A stretch of DNA of 64,000 bases from Paenibacillus woosongensis (GCF_030122845.1 NZ_CP126084.1:372001-436000); one strand, 5' to 3'. Positions 1-8,973 are shown, numbered from the stretch's first letter. Notes: generated from the letters alone by a model not told the origin. Made by a program: numbers and translations.

Positions 1-312
1 AATCTGCAGAAATACCAGCAGGTCAGCATGACGGACGGCATCGCTTCGGGCAAAGTGCAGGGCGGCGGCATGGCCTCGGATATGGCGGGCATGATGATGG
101 GCATGACGATGGCCAGCGAAATGATGAAGAACATGAATATGAACATGCATCAAAATCAGAATCCAGGCCAGAACCAACCCCAGCAGCACAATCAGCAGCC
201 CCCGGCGGCTTCTGCTTCCGAAGGCGGCAAACGCCCTAACTTCTGTCCGAACTGCGGCGCCAAGAATGAAGGGGCGAACTTCTGTCCGAATTGCGGCCAG
301 AAGCTGAACTAA
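1..312 (+). CDS. C-terminal part of an SPFH-domain / double zinc-ribbon protein (5' end outside window)
   Basis: The reading frame is open from base 1, so only the last ~103 residues are present. The visible part is a Met/Gly-rich stretch, then an Asn/Gln-rich linker, then two CPNCG knuckles about 15 residues apart (FCPNCGAKN and FCPNCGQKLN) that form a C-terminal zinc ribbon. This tail is typical of SPFH-domain proteins of the YdjI type in Bacillus, often linked to the PspA envelope-stress response. The SPFH domain itself is not in the window, so the family call is inferred from the tail. A strong terminator follows directly, so this is the last gene of its transcript. Confidence 0.7.
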   Translation, partial: NLQKYQQVSMTDGIASGKVQGGGMASDMAGMMMGMTMASEMMKNMNMNMHQNQNPGQNQPQQHNQQPPAASASEGGKRPNFCPNCGAKNEGANFCPNCGQKLN

Positions 313-324
313 ATCATTAATTGC

Positions 325-382
325 AAAAAAGAATTAAACGATGGACCAGTGATGATGGCTCATGCGTTTAATTCTTTTTTTT
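325..382 (+). terminator. Rho-independent terminator after the zinc-ribbon gene
   Basis: AAAAAAGAATTAAACG-ATG pairs with CATGCGTTTAATTCTTTTTT (one bulge), with a 17-base loop and a run of eight T at the 3' end. The A-run on the 5' side makes it potentially bidirectional. Confidence 0.85.
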
Positions 383-479
383 AACTATGCGTACTTGCGT
401 CAGCTTCTGTTGTATTGTTCAACTTATAGTAAATGGAAGAATAGCAGTTAATTTCTGCGGCATAGGCGGAAGAGTAGAT

Positions 480-563
480 TTAGATGGATTTCATGTCATT
501 AGAATAAGAGAAATGGCCAATCACGGCTGGATTCTTGATTTTAGGTGCATCAAATCCATCTAA
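480..563. repeat. 12-bp perfect inverted repeat in the 313-625 intergenic region
   Basis: TTAGATGGATTT at 480-491 is repeated in inverse as AAATCCATCTAA at 552-563, with 60 bases between. The rest of 383-625 is AT-rich and holds no gene I can support. The arms could form a long stem or be the ends of a small decayed element; neither can be decided from the sequence. Confidence 0.5.
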
Positions 564-625
564 TCCCCTGAAGTATGCATTAAGAGCATAATTAGATACA
601 TGAATTCCATTTCGTATTACTATTC

Positions 626-1100
626 TTACAGTTCCGTCCATGTCACGTTTAACTCAATGACCCCTTTGTTCGAGGACAATCGTCCGCCAATCATGGACCA
701 GCTTTCGTTCTTCTCGGGATTGTCGCCTTGAATGATAATGTTCTTATCGTCAATGGTCTGACCGGAATCGTCCAAGTTTTGTGTTTTGAAATAATCCTTG
801 TATAGCTTGGTGATCGCCGCCATGTCTTCTTCGGATGAGAAAATAAGCAGCACCGATTTCTTGCCGTCATTAATTTCAGAGTGGGATGTGCTGATCTTGG
901 CATCGTCCGGAAGAGGGAAATCCGCCGGCAAAATTTTCAGGTCTTTGCTCATCATGGCCTTGGGCTCCGGCAGTCATGTTCTGTACGGCCTCTGTATCCG
1001 GCGGTTGTTGTGCTGGCCTGCTTTTGGAGGATTGGCAGGCGCTTACCCCCATCAATACAAGAATGGATAACAGTAAATACATCAATCTGCTGATCTTCAT
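626..1100 (-). pseudogene. Small lipoprotein gene split by a frameshift
   Basis: The start at 1100 has a good ribosome binding site (AAGGAGAG, 9 bases upstream) and encodes a lipoprotein signal, MKISRLM...LMGVSAC, with the lipidated Cys followed by a polar linker. About 46 codons later the meaningful reading moves to another frame, which continues as a compact ~105-residue domain (KILPADFPLPDDAKI... to WTEL, stop at 626). Each half alone is odd: the first has a signal and no domain, the second a domain and no export signal. The downstream frame opens only after a TGA near 978, so the break lies around 955-977. A GGAG nine bases before the ATGATG at 955 could allow re-initiation, which would give a cytoplasmic product. 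No family recognised. A sequencing error is possible. Confidence 0.6.
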
Positions 1101-1280
1101 GAATTTGTCTCTCCTTCTCCACGTTCCCCGTATTTCCAAACCCATCCCATATTAATACGTTTTTGCATTTTATCGTACGGTGGATAGGCCCATTTATGAA
1201 GCCGTTTCACAGTTTTGGAAATATACTTTAGACCCGCATGGCTGCTTCCTTCCTCCTAGTCTGCGCTGCAGTCGAAGCCA

Positions 1281-1347
1281 CTGCGTCAAACTCAAAAAAA
1301 CGAGCCACTCCAAGAGCGTGGGAAATGTAAGCGCACTCTTGACGCAG
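1281..1347. repeat. Nested inverted repeats in intergenic DNA
   Basis: CTGCGTCAA (1281-1289) pairs with TTGACGCAG (1339-1347). Inside it CAAGAG (1311-1316) pairs with CTCTTG (1336-1341), so two alternative or nested stems compete. An open frame at 1180-1419 on the plus strand crosses this region but has no ribosome binding site or recognisable protein pattern. I see no gene in 1101-1580 other than the 3' end of the neighbour. Confidence 0.35.
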
Positions 1348-1439
1348 AAAGGGTTATTTTTGCGCCAAATCCGGATTCCTTATTTCTTTACATCTACTTT
1401 TTTTGGGAGTAATTCATGACGAACTGGTTTATACCATCA

Positions 1440-1597
1440 ATAATCCTTTATCGCTGAATTCTACAGTCGGAAACGGGGGAACCAGAGGGATGTGCATGTA
1501 TGTCCCAGGGGTGAATCGCTTGATCTGGATCAGGTAAACGTCAAGTGTAGGGCTACTGCTCTGAGTGCGGCTAGTTCGTATCAGTGTTGAGATGTTG
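1440..1597 (+). promoter_or_regulatory. Degenerate ydaO/yuaA-type (cyclic di-AMP) riboswitch, apparently orphaned
   Basis: The landmarks of this riboswitch class appear in the right order: an ATCGCTGAATTC-like 5' segment, ACGGGGGAACCA at about 1483-1494, GGGGTGAATCGCTTGA at about 1508, GTAGGGCTACTGC at about 1548, and a damaged version of the conserved CCGA...CAGCTAACCTCGTA segment at about 1559-1580 (here CTGAGTGCGGCTAGTTCGTA). In related bacteria it precedes cell-wall hydrolase or ion-transport genes. Here no plus-strand gene follows; it runs into the 3' end of a broken gene on the other strand. I infer a relic whose target gene was lost. Class assignment is from memory of the consensus. 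Confidence 0.6.
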
Positions 1598-2881
1598 TTG
1601 TATGGGGCTCCTGCACCTGCTCTTGCTCATGCTCGAACCCCTGCCTGGAACGTTTGCGCACCAGGGAAGGCAGGGCGAGTAGATAGTAGGCACTTACGCC
1701 GAGTGTGCAAATGCCGAAAAGGTAGTGCAGCCAGGTAATAGAGACTCAGGCCGGGAAGGCTAAGGCTACAAATCCTAGCGCTAACGAGTGTCCTAGCATC
1801 ATGACAGGCTCGATCAGGGCGTTTACCCTGCCCATATTTTGCGGGGGAACGAGTTCCGGCATCCAACTGCCGAGAGCAATGTTGATGGGGGCGATGGCAA
1901 TTCCCTCTATAAATACAAGCAGGAGATAGATCTCGATCCGGTCGGTGAAGCCCAGGCCCCAATAAGGACGCTGGAGATGAACAACCCGGCAATGAGGATC
2001 GGGGTTCTTGTATAACGGCGAATTAGCTTGGGGCCGATGACACTGCCAAGGAGGAAGCCCACGCCGAGAAATATCGTAGTTAATGAAGAGTGAACCACGT
2101 AATTGTCTGGGCTGATCTTGTATTTCATGGAGAAAATCGGCAGGATGGCGAACACACCGTTGACGATGCCAAAGAATAGGAACCCCGAGATGAGAACCAG
2201 AAGCAGTCTGTTGCCCATAATATAACGGAGTCCCAGCCAAAAATCCTGGAGAAGCAGGGGAATTCGGATGTCGCGGATGCGGTTGCGGCCGTTAGGCATG
2301 CGGGCATGCTCGGGAAAATCGCCTTTGGAGATCAAGAGACCAGACAATAGGAAGCTTGCACAATCGATCATGACGGCCCCCTCGATTCCGATGAAATGAT
2401 AGGCCGCTGCGCCGAGACTCATGCCGAAGAGCATGAACATGCCCATCATCATTTGATTCAGGCCTGAGGCCTGCACATATTGATCTTGGGGGATACTGCC
2501 TTGCAGCAATTCCATTTCCGCGGGTCCGAAGAATTTGGATATCGAGCTGCGCAGAAATAGAATCAAAAAGCATGCGAATAATACATCGTAATGGACGAAT
2601 ACAAGCAGCAGCAGCGTTAATCCAGCCCGAATCCAATCGCTGTAGGCGGCGATGAATTTGCGGTCGATCCGATCGGCAATGACACCGACGATCCAGAATA
2701 CTGCAAGGGTCGGCAGAGAATACATGAGCTCCGCCGTGGTTGCCAAGGCTGGACGTTCACTGTACCGGTCTACCAAATAGTAGGCAAAGGCCATGTTACC
2801 CACGACGGTGCCCAGCTGCGAGGCGAATGCGGCAAGGAATAGCTTGGTGAATGTTCCATTCCGAAAGAGTGAGATCATCAC
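1581..2881 (-). pseudogene. MFS efflux transporter with a frameshift and a premature stop
   Basis: Starts at 2881 with AGGAGG nine bases upstream. The first ~310 codons encode a typical major facilitator, with about nine hydrophobic helices and a loop-2/3 segment GVIADRIDRK. Near 1945-1965 the coherent reading jumps frame: ISSVLIGAW ends in one frame and GLGFTDRIEIYLLLVFIEG continues in the next. In that second frame a TGA interrupts VALAFPA at about 1746-1748, after which VSITWLHYLFGICTLG and a charged tail run to a stop at 1581. Joined, the product would be about 430 residues, normal for the family. Two independent lesions argue against a single sequencing error. It lies just downstream of, and was probably co-transcribed with, the TetR gene. 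Confidence 0.8.
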
Positions 2882-2914
2882 ATCAATCCTCCTAAATATG
2901 GTTCTATGTCAAGC

Positions 2915-3529
2915 TTAAGCATGCAGCAATTGGTGCAGGTATTGAATCAGCGCCTCTTGCTGCATTTGCGTATGGGCCGTCTCCGGTCCGACGGTGATCG
3001 TATGCGTCAGAATGCCCTCCTGGAAAGCGGCGGCAAGCTTCGAAATGTCCGATACGCTCATGGCGGGCGAAAACTCACCTTGATCTACCCCTTTTTGCAG
3101 CAGCGCCGCGAACCGGGCAATCCCTTCTTCGTAGCGCTGCAGCAGCAGCTCGCTGCGTGCCGCATCCCGCCAGCCGATCAGAAAATACTCGTAAAAGGCC
3201 GGCAGCATTCCGCCGCGGGGCGGCTCTAGCAGTTCGTCCTGCTGCTGTGAATATAAGGTTGTGATCACATCCCAGACGCTGGCCGAAGTCTCGAGCAGTT
3301 CCGCGATGTACTGCTCGTGCTCTGCGTCCTGATGGTCAAGCAGCGCCTCGAATATCTCTTCTTTCGTCTGGAAATATAAATAGATCCAGCCCCGGCTCAT
3401 GCCGGTTTCCTCAATAATGTCCTTCAGCGTCGCTGCACCGTATCCTTTCTCCGAGAACACTCGCTTGGCAGCATCGAGAATTTGCTGCTTGCGCTTTTCT
3501 CTTTGGCTGTCTGAAATTTTAGGTGACAT
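2915..3529 (-). CDS. TetR/AcrR family transcriptional repressor
   Basis: About 204 residues. The N-terminal helix-turn-helix is clear (QILDAAKRVFSEKGYGAATLKDIIEETGMSRGWIYLYFQTKEEIF); the C-terminal ligand domain is helical and resembles YfiR-like members. Three consecutive ATG codons (3535, 3532, 3529) follow the AAAGGAG site; only the third has normal spacing (7 bases), so I start there. A longer start at 3559 would lie inside the operator. It is followed after ~33 bases by the broken MFS transporter, so it probably controlled that pump and itself. The repressor looks intact while its likely target is dead. Ligand unknown. Confidence 0.88.
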   Translation of the reverse strand: MSPKISDSQREKRKQQILDAAKRVFSEKGYGAATLKDIIEETGMSRGWIYLYFQTKEEIFEALLDHQDAEHEQYIAELLETSASVWDVITTLYSQQQDELLEPPRGGMLPAFYEYFLIGWRDAARSELLLQRYEEGIARFAALLQKGVDQGEFSPAMSVSDISKLAAAFQEGILTHTITVGPETAHTQMQQEALIQYLHQLLHA

Positions 3530-3548
3530 CATCATGCTCCTTTCCGTA

Positions 3549-3597
3549 AAATGAACCATGTGTCATTTATTTTGTAATAATGACACGCGGTTCATTT
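3549..3597. promoter_or_regulatory. Palindromic operator of the TetR-family repressor
   Basis: Imperfect inverted repeat: left arm AAATGAACC-AT-GTGTCATT (from 3549), right arm AATGACAC-GC-GGTTCATTT (to 3597), only a few bases apart. It lies directly upstream of the repressor start, the usual place for TetR autoregulation. Confidence 0.75.
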
Positions 3598-3655
3598 TGC
3601 AAGGGCGAATGTTTTTTCCTGGTGCCCCAAATTAGCTGCTGAATGATGTCCATAC

Positions 3656-3683
3656 TAAAAAGCCCGCTCCAGGAGCGGGCTTT
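3656..3683 (-). terminator. Terminator of the sugar ABC operon
   Basis: On the minus strand AAAGCCCGCTCC pairs with GGAGCGGGCTTT with a one-base nominal loop (a few bases in practice) and is followed by a short T-run. It lies 15 bases after the stop of the last permease gene. Confidence 0.85.
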
Positions 3684-3698
3684 GGCTTTGTCTATCCA

Positions 3699-4577
3699 TT
3701 ATCCTTTTACGGATCCGACGATCAGGCTTTTTTGGACCTGATCACTTAGCAGCACATAAATGAGCAGCGTTGGAATTGTGGCGATTACGAGACCAGCACC
3801 GATCGGCCCCCAGTCTGTGGTATGTTGTCCGGCGAGCGACATAATACCTACCGTCAAGGTTTTTAGCTTCTCGCTGTTAATAAACGTATTCGCGAACATA
3901 AGCTCATTCCAGGTGTTCATGTAAGTGAAAATCGCCACGGTAGCCAGCGCAGGTCTTAGCAGCGGAATGATGATTTTGCCGAATATTTTGTAAATGCTGC
4001 AACCATCAATACAAGCCGCTTCCTCCAGTTCACGCGGAATACTATTCAAAAATCCGGTCAGAATGAATATCCCCATCGGTAGTGCAAACGCCACATATGG
4101 AATAATGAGCGACCAATACGTATTCAGCATATGCATATTTCTCAAGATGACGAACAACGGCAGCAAAGTAGCATGAATCGGCACCATGAGACCGATCAGA
4201 AAATAAGTCAAAAACAAATTGTTCAGCTTCCAGTACATGCGGACAATAGCGTAAGAAGTCGCCGCCAGCATGACACTCGACAGAAGGATCGTCGCCGCTG
4301 TGACGATGATGCTGTTGATGAAGTAGACTCCTACATCACCGGTTGTTAAAGCGGATGTGTAGTTGGACCATCTCCAGACCTCGGGAAGCCCCAGCACGTT
4401 GCCGCCGAATATTTCATTGTTATCTTTAAATGAGAACAGCAGCAGCCAGAACAGCGGATACACCTGAATGATAGCGTACGCCGCCAGAGCCAGGGAGAGA
4501 AGTGCCTTACCCGTTGTCTTGAAGCTGAATTTGGACTTTGGATTCATTTGGGGGACTGTCATAACGTTGCTTTCCAT
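3699..4577 (-). CDS. Sugar ABC transporter permease, MalG/AraQ type
   Basis: 292 residues with six hydrophobic segments. The EAA cytoplasmic loop, which docks the ATPase, is visible as EEAACIDGCSIYKIFGKIIIPLLRPAL around residues 185-215. It would form the membrane channel with the next gene upstream (4599-5483), fed by the lipoprotein at 5595-6914. Ribosome binding site AAGGTGGTG, six bases before the ATG. No ATPase gene is in the operon; importers of this class commonly share an MsmX-like ATPase encoded elsewhere (family knowledge). It is the last gene of the operon. Substrate not determinable from the permease. Confidence 0.92.
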   Translation of the reverse strand: MESNVMTVPQMNPKSKFSFKTTGKALLSLALAAYAIIQVYPLFWLLLFSFKDNNEIFGGNVLGLPEVWRWSNYTSALTTGDVGVYFINSIIVTAATILLSSVMLAATSYAIVRMYWKLNNLFLTYFLIGLMVPIHATLLPLFVILRNMHMLNTYWSLIIPYVAFALPMGIFILTGFLNSIPRELEEAACIDGCSIYKIFGKIIIPLLRPALATVAIFTYMNTWNELMFANTFINSEKLKTLTVGIMSLAGQHTTDWGPIGAGLVIATIPTLLIYVLLSDQVQKSLIVGSVKG

Positions 4578-4598
4578 GGTTCACACCACCTTTTCTCT

Positions 4599-5483
4599 CT
4601 AATTAACAGGATCTTTGCCAAACATTCTTTGAATGATTACCGTTGCAACCAGACACTCGACGATGATGAAGATGGCCATCGCACTTCCGTATCCATATTG
4701 GTATTTGGCAAAAATCGATGTATACATAATCGTCGTTGGCACTTCTGTAGCATGCAATGGTCCGCCGTTCGTCAGTACATAGATCAAATCAAAGGCTTTA
4801 AACGAACCAATGACGGAAAAAACGACGCAAACGCGCAGGATAGGCTTCATGAGTGGAATCGTGATTTTTAGGGCCAGTGTAGGCTCATTGGCTCCGTCGA
4901 TTTTGGCCGCTTCATAAATTTCGGTGGAAATCGATTTGGCCGAAGCGTACATGAGCAGCATATGATAACCGACATATTGCCACAGCAATGCTACAAAGAC
5001 AGCACCAAGCGCTGTTTGCGTATTGCCGATCCATTCGTTCGCAAGGAATCCCAAACCTATTTTATTGAGAATGATATTAAGCATACCGTAGTTGGGATGA
5101 TAAATTTTCATCCATAATTGACCGATCACGACGGTGGAAATGATCACCGGAATAAAGTAAACGGTTCTGTACAGCTTCTCGAACTTTACGCCCCTTGCCA
5201 AAATTAAAGCGAGCAATAGTGAAATAGGGAGCTGGATGCCGACGGAAACGATAGCCAAAACGATGGAATTCTTGACACCTTTCGTAAAACCGTCCGTGTT
5301 GTTTACGAATAAATCCACATAATTTCCTAACCCGATAAATTTACCATTGGAGAAGCCATCCCATTCCAGCAAGCTGTAATAGCCGGAGAAAAAAATCGGA
5401 AGAATGATGATGACAGTGAAGACTAGAAATGTCGGGAAAACGAACAGAAAAATCGCTTTTTTATCGCCCAGCAGATTTTGCAT
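4599..5483 (-). CDS. Sugar ABC transporter permease, MalF/UgpA type
   Basis: About 294 residues from the ATG at 5483, chosen because AAGGAGGT lies upstream of it; an in-frame ATG at 5519 has no site. Six membrane spans, beginning with AIFLFVFPTFLVFTVIIILP. The EAA motif is EAAKIDGANEPTLALKITIPLMKP. It pairs with the MalG-type permease that follows after 21 bases. Its mRNA is separated from that of the binding-protein gene by a hairpin at 5540-5580. Confidence 0.92.
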   Translation of the reverse strand: MQNLLGDKKAIFLFVFPTFLVFTVIIILPIFFSGYYSLLEWDGFSNGKFIGLGNYVDLFVNNTDGFTKGVKNSIVLAIVSVGIQLPISLLLALILARGVKFEKLYRTVYFIPVIISTVVIGQLWMKIYHPNYGMLNIILNKIGLGFLANEWIGNTQTALGAVFVALLWQYVGYHMLLMYASAKSISTEIYEAAKIDGANEPTLALKITIPLMKPILRVCVVFSVIGSFKAFDLIYVLTNGGPLHATEVPTTIMYTSIFAKYQYGYGSAMAIFIIVECLVATVIIQRMFGKDPVN

Positions 5484-5539
5484 ACGAAGTGATACCTCCT
5501 TGATGAACAGGCTCAGCAAATTTCATGGGCCTGTAATAA

Positions 5540-5580
5540 ATTTTCCCTGCCAATGAGATCAATCGATTAGCAGGGAAAAT
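5540..5580 (-). terminator. Intercistronic stem-loop between binding-protein and permease genes
   Basis: ATTTTCCCTGC and GCAGGGAAAAT form an 11-bp perfect stem with a ~19-base loop; on the minus strand it is followed by TTTATT. Such hairpins behind a binding-protein gene usually act as partial terminators or 3' end protectors, giving more binding protein than permease. Confidence 0.7.
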
Positions 5581-5594
5581 ATTTGCTTAACGGA

Positions 5595-6914
5595 TTAATT
5601 ACCGTTGACTTTGTCTTGCATCTGAGCTCCGAATTGTTCAGGAGTAATTTGATTGGCGAACACTTCTGCAACCAAATCTTGATGCGTTTTTGCATCAGCA
5701 CCGTTCAGATAAATGTCCCAAACAGGCACACTGCCCGCAGCTCCCGTGATGATATTATCCATGATTTCTTTAGCTAACGGGTTAATTTGGGATTGATCCA
5801 GGCTGTCATATTTCCAGGTTGGCAAATTGATTCCCGACAGGTAACCTTGCTCTGCTTGGGCTTTAGCCAGGTAAGTGGCCGCTTTAACGGCTTGCTCCTT
5901 GTATTTTGTGTCTGCGCTTACAAGCATAGCGTCGCTGCCGCCGCCGACATATTCGGTCGGATCGCCTTTGCCGTCTTCGCTCGCCGGGAATCTGACGGCT
6001 TTGATTTTTCCTTTGACCATAGATGAATCCGCTTCCATTTTGGACGCCATCCAGTTACCGCCGAACAACATGGCGACTTTACCTTGGTTGAACTCCGCTT
6101 CCGCTTCATCCTGTGTCATACCCAAAACGCCGTTGCCAAATGCCCCTGCATTAACCAGCTGTTGTATTTTGTCCGCCGCATTCACAAATGCCGGATCAGT
6201 GAAAGATGCTTTGCCATTCAACGCATCCAGCGACAGCTGGGAACCGCTTTCACGAAGGGCGATCATATCGTAAATCCACATTCCCGGCCATAAATCTTTC
6301 ATACCGGTAATCATCGGCTTAACTCCGTTCTGATTAAACGTATCTACAGCCGTCATCAACTCGCTAAACGTCGTGGGGATTTTGACCTGATATTGATCGA
6401 ACAGCTCGGTGTTGACGTATAGGGCACCGGCCATTTGACCGTAAGTGATACCGTAAACCTTTCCGTCATAAGTAATGTTGTCCAGCGCGCCTGGCAGCAT
6501 TTGATCTTTCGTTTCATCCGTCAAATATTCATCCAGACTTAGAATTTTGCCGGCTTCTACAAACGGTTGGGCAAAACCGCCAGTCCAGGAATACATAATA
6601 TCGGGAGCTTCGCCGGCGGCGATGGCCGTTTTGATTTTTGTTTTATAAGCGTTGTTCTCTGTACCACTGTATTCAATTTGAATGTCCGGGTTGTTATCGT
6701 TCCATTCTTTAATAATTTTCTCCAATTCAGATCTTTCTGGCTCTGCCGTGCTTATTCCCCAAAAAGAAAGTGTGACCTTTTCCGCCTTAGGCGCCGTTCC
6801 GTTATTCGTGCCGCTGCTGCTATTGGTTCCGGACGAATTGCCACAAGCAGACAAGCCTACAGCCAGTGATGCCACTAATAATGTAGAAACCATCATTTTC
6901 GTAATTCGTTTCAT
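5595..6914 (-). CDS. Sugar-binding lipoprotein of an ABC importer (family 1 solute-binding protein)
   Basis: About 439 residues from the ATG at 6914 (GGGAGG, six bases upstream). A longer open frame to 7040 has no site and no signal-like start. Lipoprotein signal MKRITKMM...VGLSACG with lipidated Cys24, then a Ser/Asn/Gly linker. The mature part has the usual pattern of this family (LSFWGISTAEPERSELEKIIKEWNDNNPDIQIEY near the N-terminus, FNQGKVAMLFGGNW in the middle). It is the first gene of a three-gene operon, divergent from the sensor kinase at 7110, which probably controls it together with the AraC regulator at 12996. Ligand unknown. Confidence 0.9.
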   Translation of the reverse strand: MKRITKMMVSTLLVASLAVGLSACGNSSGTNSSSGTNNGTAPKAEKVTLSFWGISTAEPERSELEKIIKEWNDNNPDIQIEYSGTENNAYKTKIKTAIAAGEAPDIMYSWTGGFAQPFVEAGKILSLDEYLTDETKDQMLPGALDNITYDGKVYGITYGQMAGALYVNTELFDQYQVKIPTTFSELMTAVDTFNQNGVKPMITGMKDLWPGMWIYDMIALRESGSQLSLDALNGKASFTDPAFVNAADKIQQLVNAGAFGNGVLGMTQDEAEAEFNQGKVAMLFGGNWMASKMEADSSMVKGKIKAVRFPASEDGKGDPTEYVGGGSDAMLVSADTKYKEQAVKAATYLAKAQAEQGYLSGINLPTWKYDSLDQSQINPLAKEIMDNIITGAAGSVPVWDIYLNGADAKTHQDLVAEVFANQITPEQFGAQMQDKVNGN

Positions 6915-7109
6915 ATGAATCCTCCCTTTTCGAATGTCATAGCTTTTTTGATACGCTTTCATCATAATTAAAATACAACTGAACTTGAATCTAATATATT
7001 GACTCGTACCTTTGATATTTTTACTTAAGCTGCAATCCATATATAAATCACCCCAAAATCATAGTAGAATGTGGTTGTCCTTAAACCCGGCCGGTAAGGA
7101 GTTGTGCGC

Positions 7110-8882
7110 ATGAGAAAACTGAAGAAATGGTTTATGGACTTAAAGATTACGCCAAAGATTATCATTTATTATTCGATCATGATCATTATTTTCATGGTAT
7201 TGAGCGTCGTTGTTTACAAGCAGCTCAATTATAGTACGGTCACCAAAAAGGTGGGCCAAATGCTGATGGAAACGGTAAAGACGGTCGATGCCAATTTGAA
7301 TTTCTTAATTGAAACGACCAGCAATCAAGAGAAGATTCTGCTGTCGAGCAAAACCTTGCAGTCGGCACTAAGCCAAAACAGCAAACGAAATGATCCGGTG
7401 GTTCAGCGGCAGGTAGAAAACTATCTCGAGGAATCGATGAACTTTAATGAAGTCATTTCTTCTATTTACGTCTTTGACAACGAGGGTCACAAGTATTACG
7501 CCGACAATGCCTCGTATAAAGCGGTAAGCCTGACGAAAATCAAAGAAGCGCCTTGGTTCGATGAGCTGGTTCGTTTAAACGGCAGTTATTTGCTCAAAAT
7601 GAATGGCGGCGGGACCTTTGACAGTCAGGATATGAACTACATCTCGATGATTCGAGTCATTAACAACATTGATACTCAAAAGCCGATCGGCTACTTGATG
7701 GTCAACATTTCGGCCGACACGATCAACAAATATTTGAATAAAGATGGCAACACCTATAATACCCAGTACATTTTGAAAGATGAGTACAACAACGATTTCC
7801 TTCATGCCAGCCTTGCCGAGGAACAGGAATTTGCGGTCATTATTGACCACGTCCTGGACAAGGAAGATCATTCCGAGATTAAAAAGGTTGGCAGCAAGCA
7901 ATACATCGTGTCCAATTTGCGCACCGAGTTCGATTGGAAGCTTATTGCGATTACCCCGTTTAACGAGCTTAGCACACAGGATCAGACGTACACTATTATT
8001 TTTATTATCACCTTGCTCGTCAACGGGGTCTTATTAATGTGCGGTATTGTCTTCACTTCACTCCTCATTTCCAAGCCCATTCAGAAGCTGGTCAATGCTA
8101 TGAAAACGGTGGAAAGAGGCGTATTCCAAGAGGTGTCGATCAAAACGGGCAATGATGAAATCGGCAGATTGAAAAATGTATATAACATGATGATTCGTGA
8201 AATTCAGCTGTTGTTTGACAATGTGGTCCAGGAACAGGCGGCAAAACGGAAAATGGAGCTGGAGGCATTGCAGAACCAGATCAAGCCGCACTTTCTTTAC
8301 AATACTTTTGATGCGATCAGCTCACTGGCTTTATCGGGAAACCATGAGGATGTATACACGATTGTCAAAGCCTTGGGCAAATTCTATAGATCGTCATTAA
8401 ATCAAGGCCATGAAGAAATCACCATTAGACAGGAGCTGGATATTGTCGAGCAATACCTGACGATTCTGAAATACAGGTATGGCGATAAATTTACCGTCAC
8501 TACCCACTTTGACGAGCGGACGCTCGATTACACCATTCCGCGTCTCGTTTTGCAACCATTAGTTGAGAACGCTATCAATCACGGGATTCGGGCGAAAATC
8601 GGGCCTGGTCTGATCACGGTTCAATCTTTATTTTGCGGGGATTCGATCCAATTGATCGTGGAAGATGACGGAGCGGGCATGGAAGAAGAAAGACTGACGC
8701 AGATCCAACAAGGTTTGACGAATGGCGTCGGGTTAAAAGCTACCATTGAAAGACTAAGCATCTATTACAACGCCAAGGCAGACTTTCAAATCGAGAGTCA
8801 AATTGGATATGGCACTAAAATTACGCTTACGATTCCAGCCATAAATGATAAGGCAAACTCGAATAAAACACTTCAACTTTAA
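7110..8882 (+). CDS. Sensor histidine kinase, YesM/LytS-like (HisKA_7TM-independent, two-helix sensor)
   Basis: About 590 residues. AAGGAG lies eight bases before the ATG at 7110 and only two before a GTG at 7104, so the ATG is preferred. Order: transmembrane helix (residues ~15-37), extracytoplasmic sensor of ~250 residues, second helix (IIFIITLLVNGVLLMCGIVF), HAMP linker, phospho-acceptor box NQIKPHFLYN with His394, and an ATPase domain with N-box LVENAINHGI and G-box DDGAGM and GVGL. Divergent from the binding-protein operon (6914) and followed by VOC-VOC-SDR-ThuA. The likely partner is the AraC-type regulator at 11392-12996, unusually separated from it by those four genes. Confidence 0.92.
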   Translation: MRKLKKWFMDLKITPKIIIYYSIMIIIFMVLSVVVYKQLNYSTVTKKVGQMLMETVKTVDANLNFLIETTSNQEKILLSSKTLQSALSQNSKRNDPVVQRQVENYLEESMNFNEVISSIYVFDNEGHKYYADNASYKAVSLTKIKEAPWFDELVRLNGSYLLKMNGGGTFDSQDMNYISMIRVINNIDTQKPIGYLMVNISADTINKYLNKDGNTYNTQYILKDEYNNDFLHASLAEEQEFAVIIDHVLDKEDHSEIKKVGSKQYIVSNLRTEFDWKLIAITPFNELSTQDQTYTIIFIITLLVNGVLLMCGIVFTSLLISKPIQKLVNAMKTVERGVFQEVSIKTGNDEIGRLKNVYNMMIREIQLLFDNVVQEQAAKRKMELEALQNQIKPHFLYNTFDAISSLALSGNHEDVYTIVKALGKFYRSSLNQGHEEITIRQELDIVEQYLTILKYRYGDKFTVTTHFDERTLDYTIPRLVLQPLVENAINHGIRAKIGPGLITVQSLFCGDSIQLIVEDDGAGMEEERLTQIQQGLTNGVGLKATIERLSIYYNAKADFQIESQIGYGTKITLTIPAINDKANSNKTLQL

Positions 8883-8973
8883 TCAGGTTTAGGCGCGTGT
8901 TGCGGAGAGGAGGAGTTCAGATCATTGGTTCAACACGTGTTTATATATATATCAATGTTAGGGAGTGAACCAA

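Noticed and set aside
1180..1419. 79-codon plus-strand frame in the gap before the riboswitch relic
   Set aside because: No ribosome binding site, and it crosses the nested inverted repeats; composition not protein-like.
8896..8937. Inverted CGTGTTG/CAACACG pair and a GGAGGAG site without a gene as a leader peptide or riboswitch
   Set aside because: The stem is only 7 bp with a 28-base loop, and the frame after GGAGGAG gives no sensible peptide; the real start of the VOC gene has its own site downstream.
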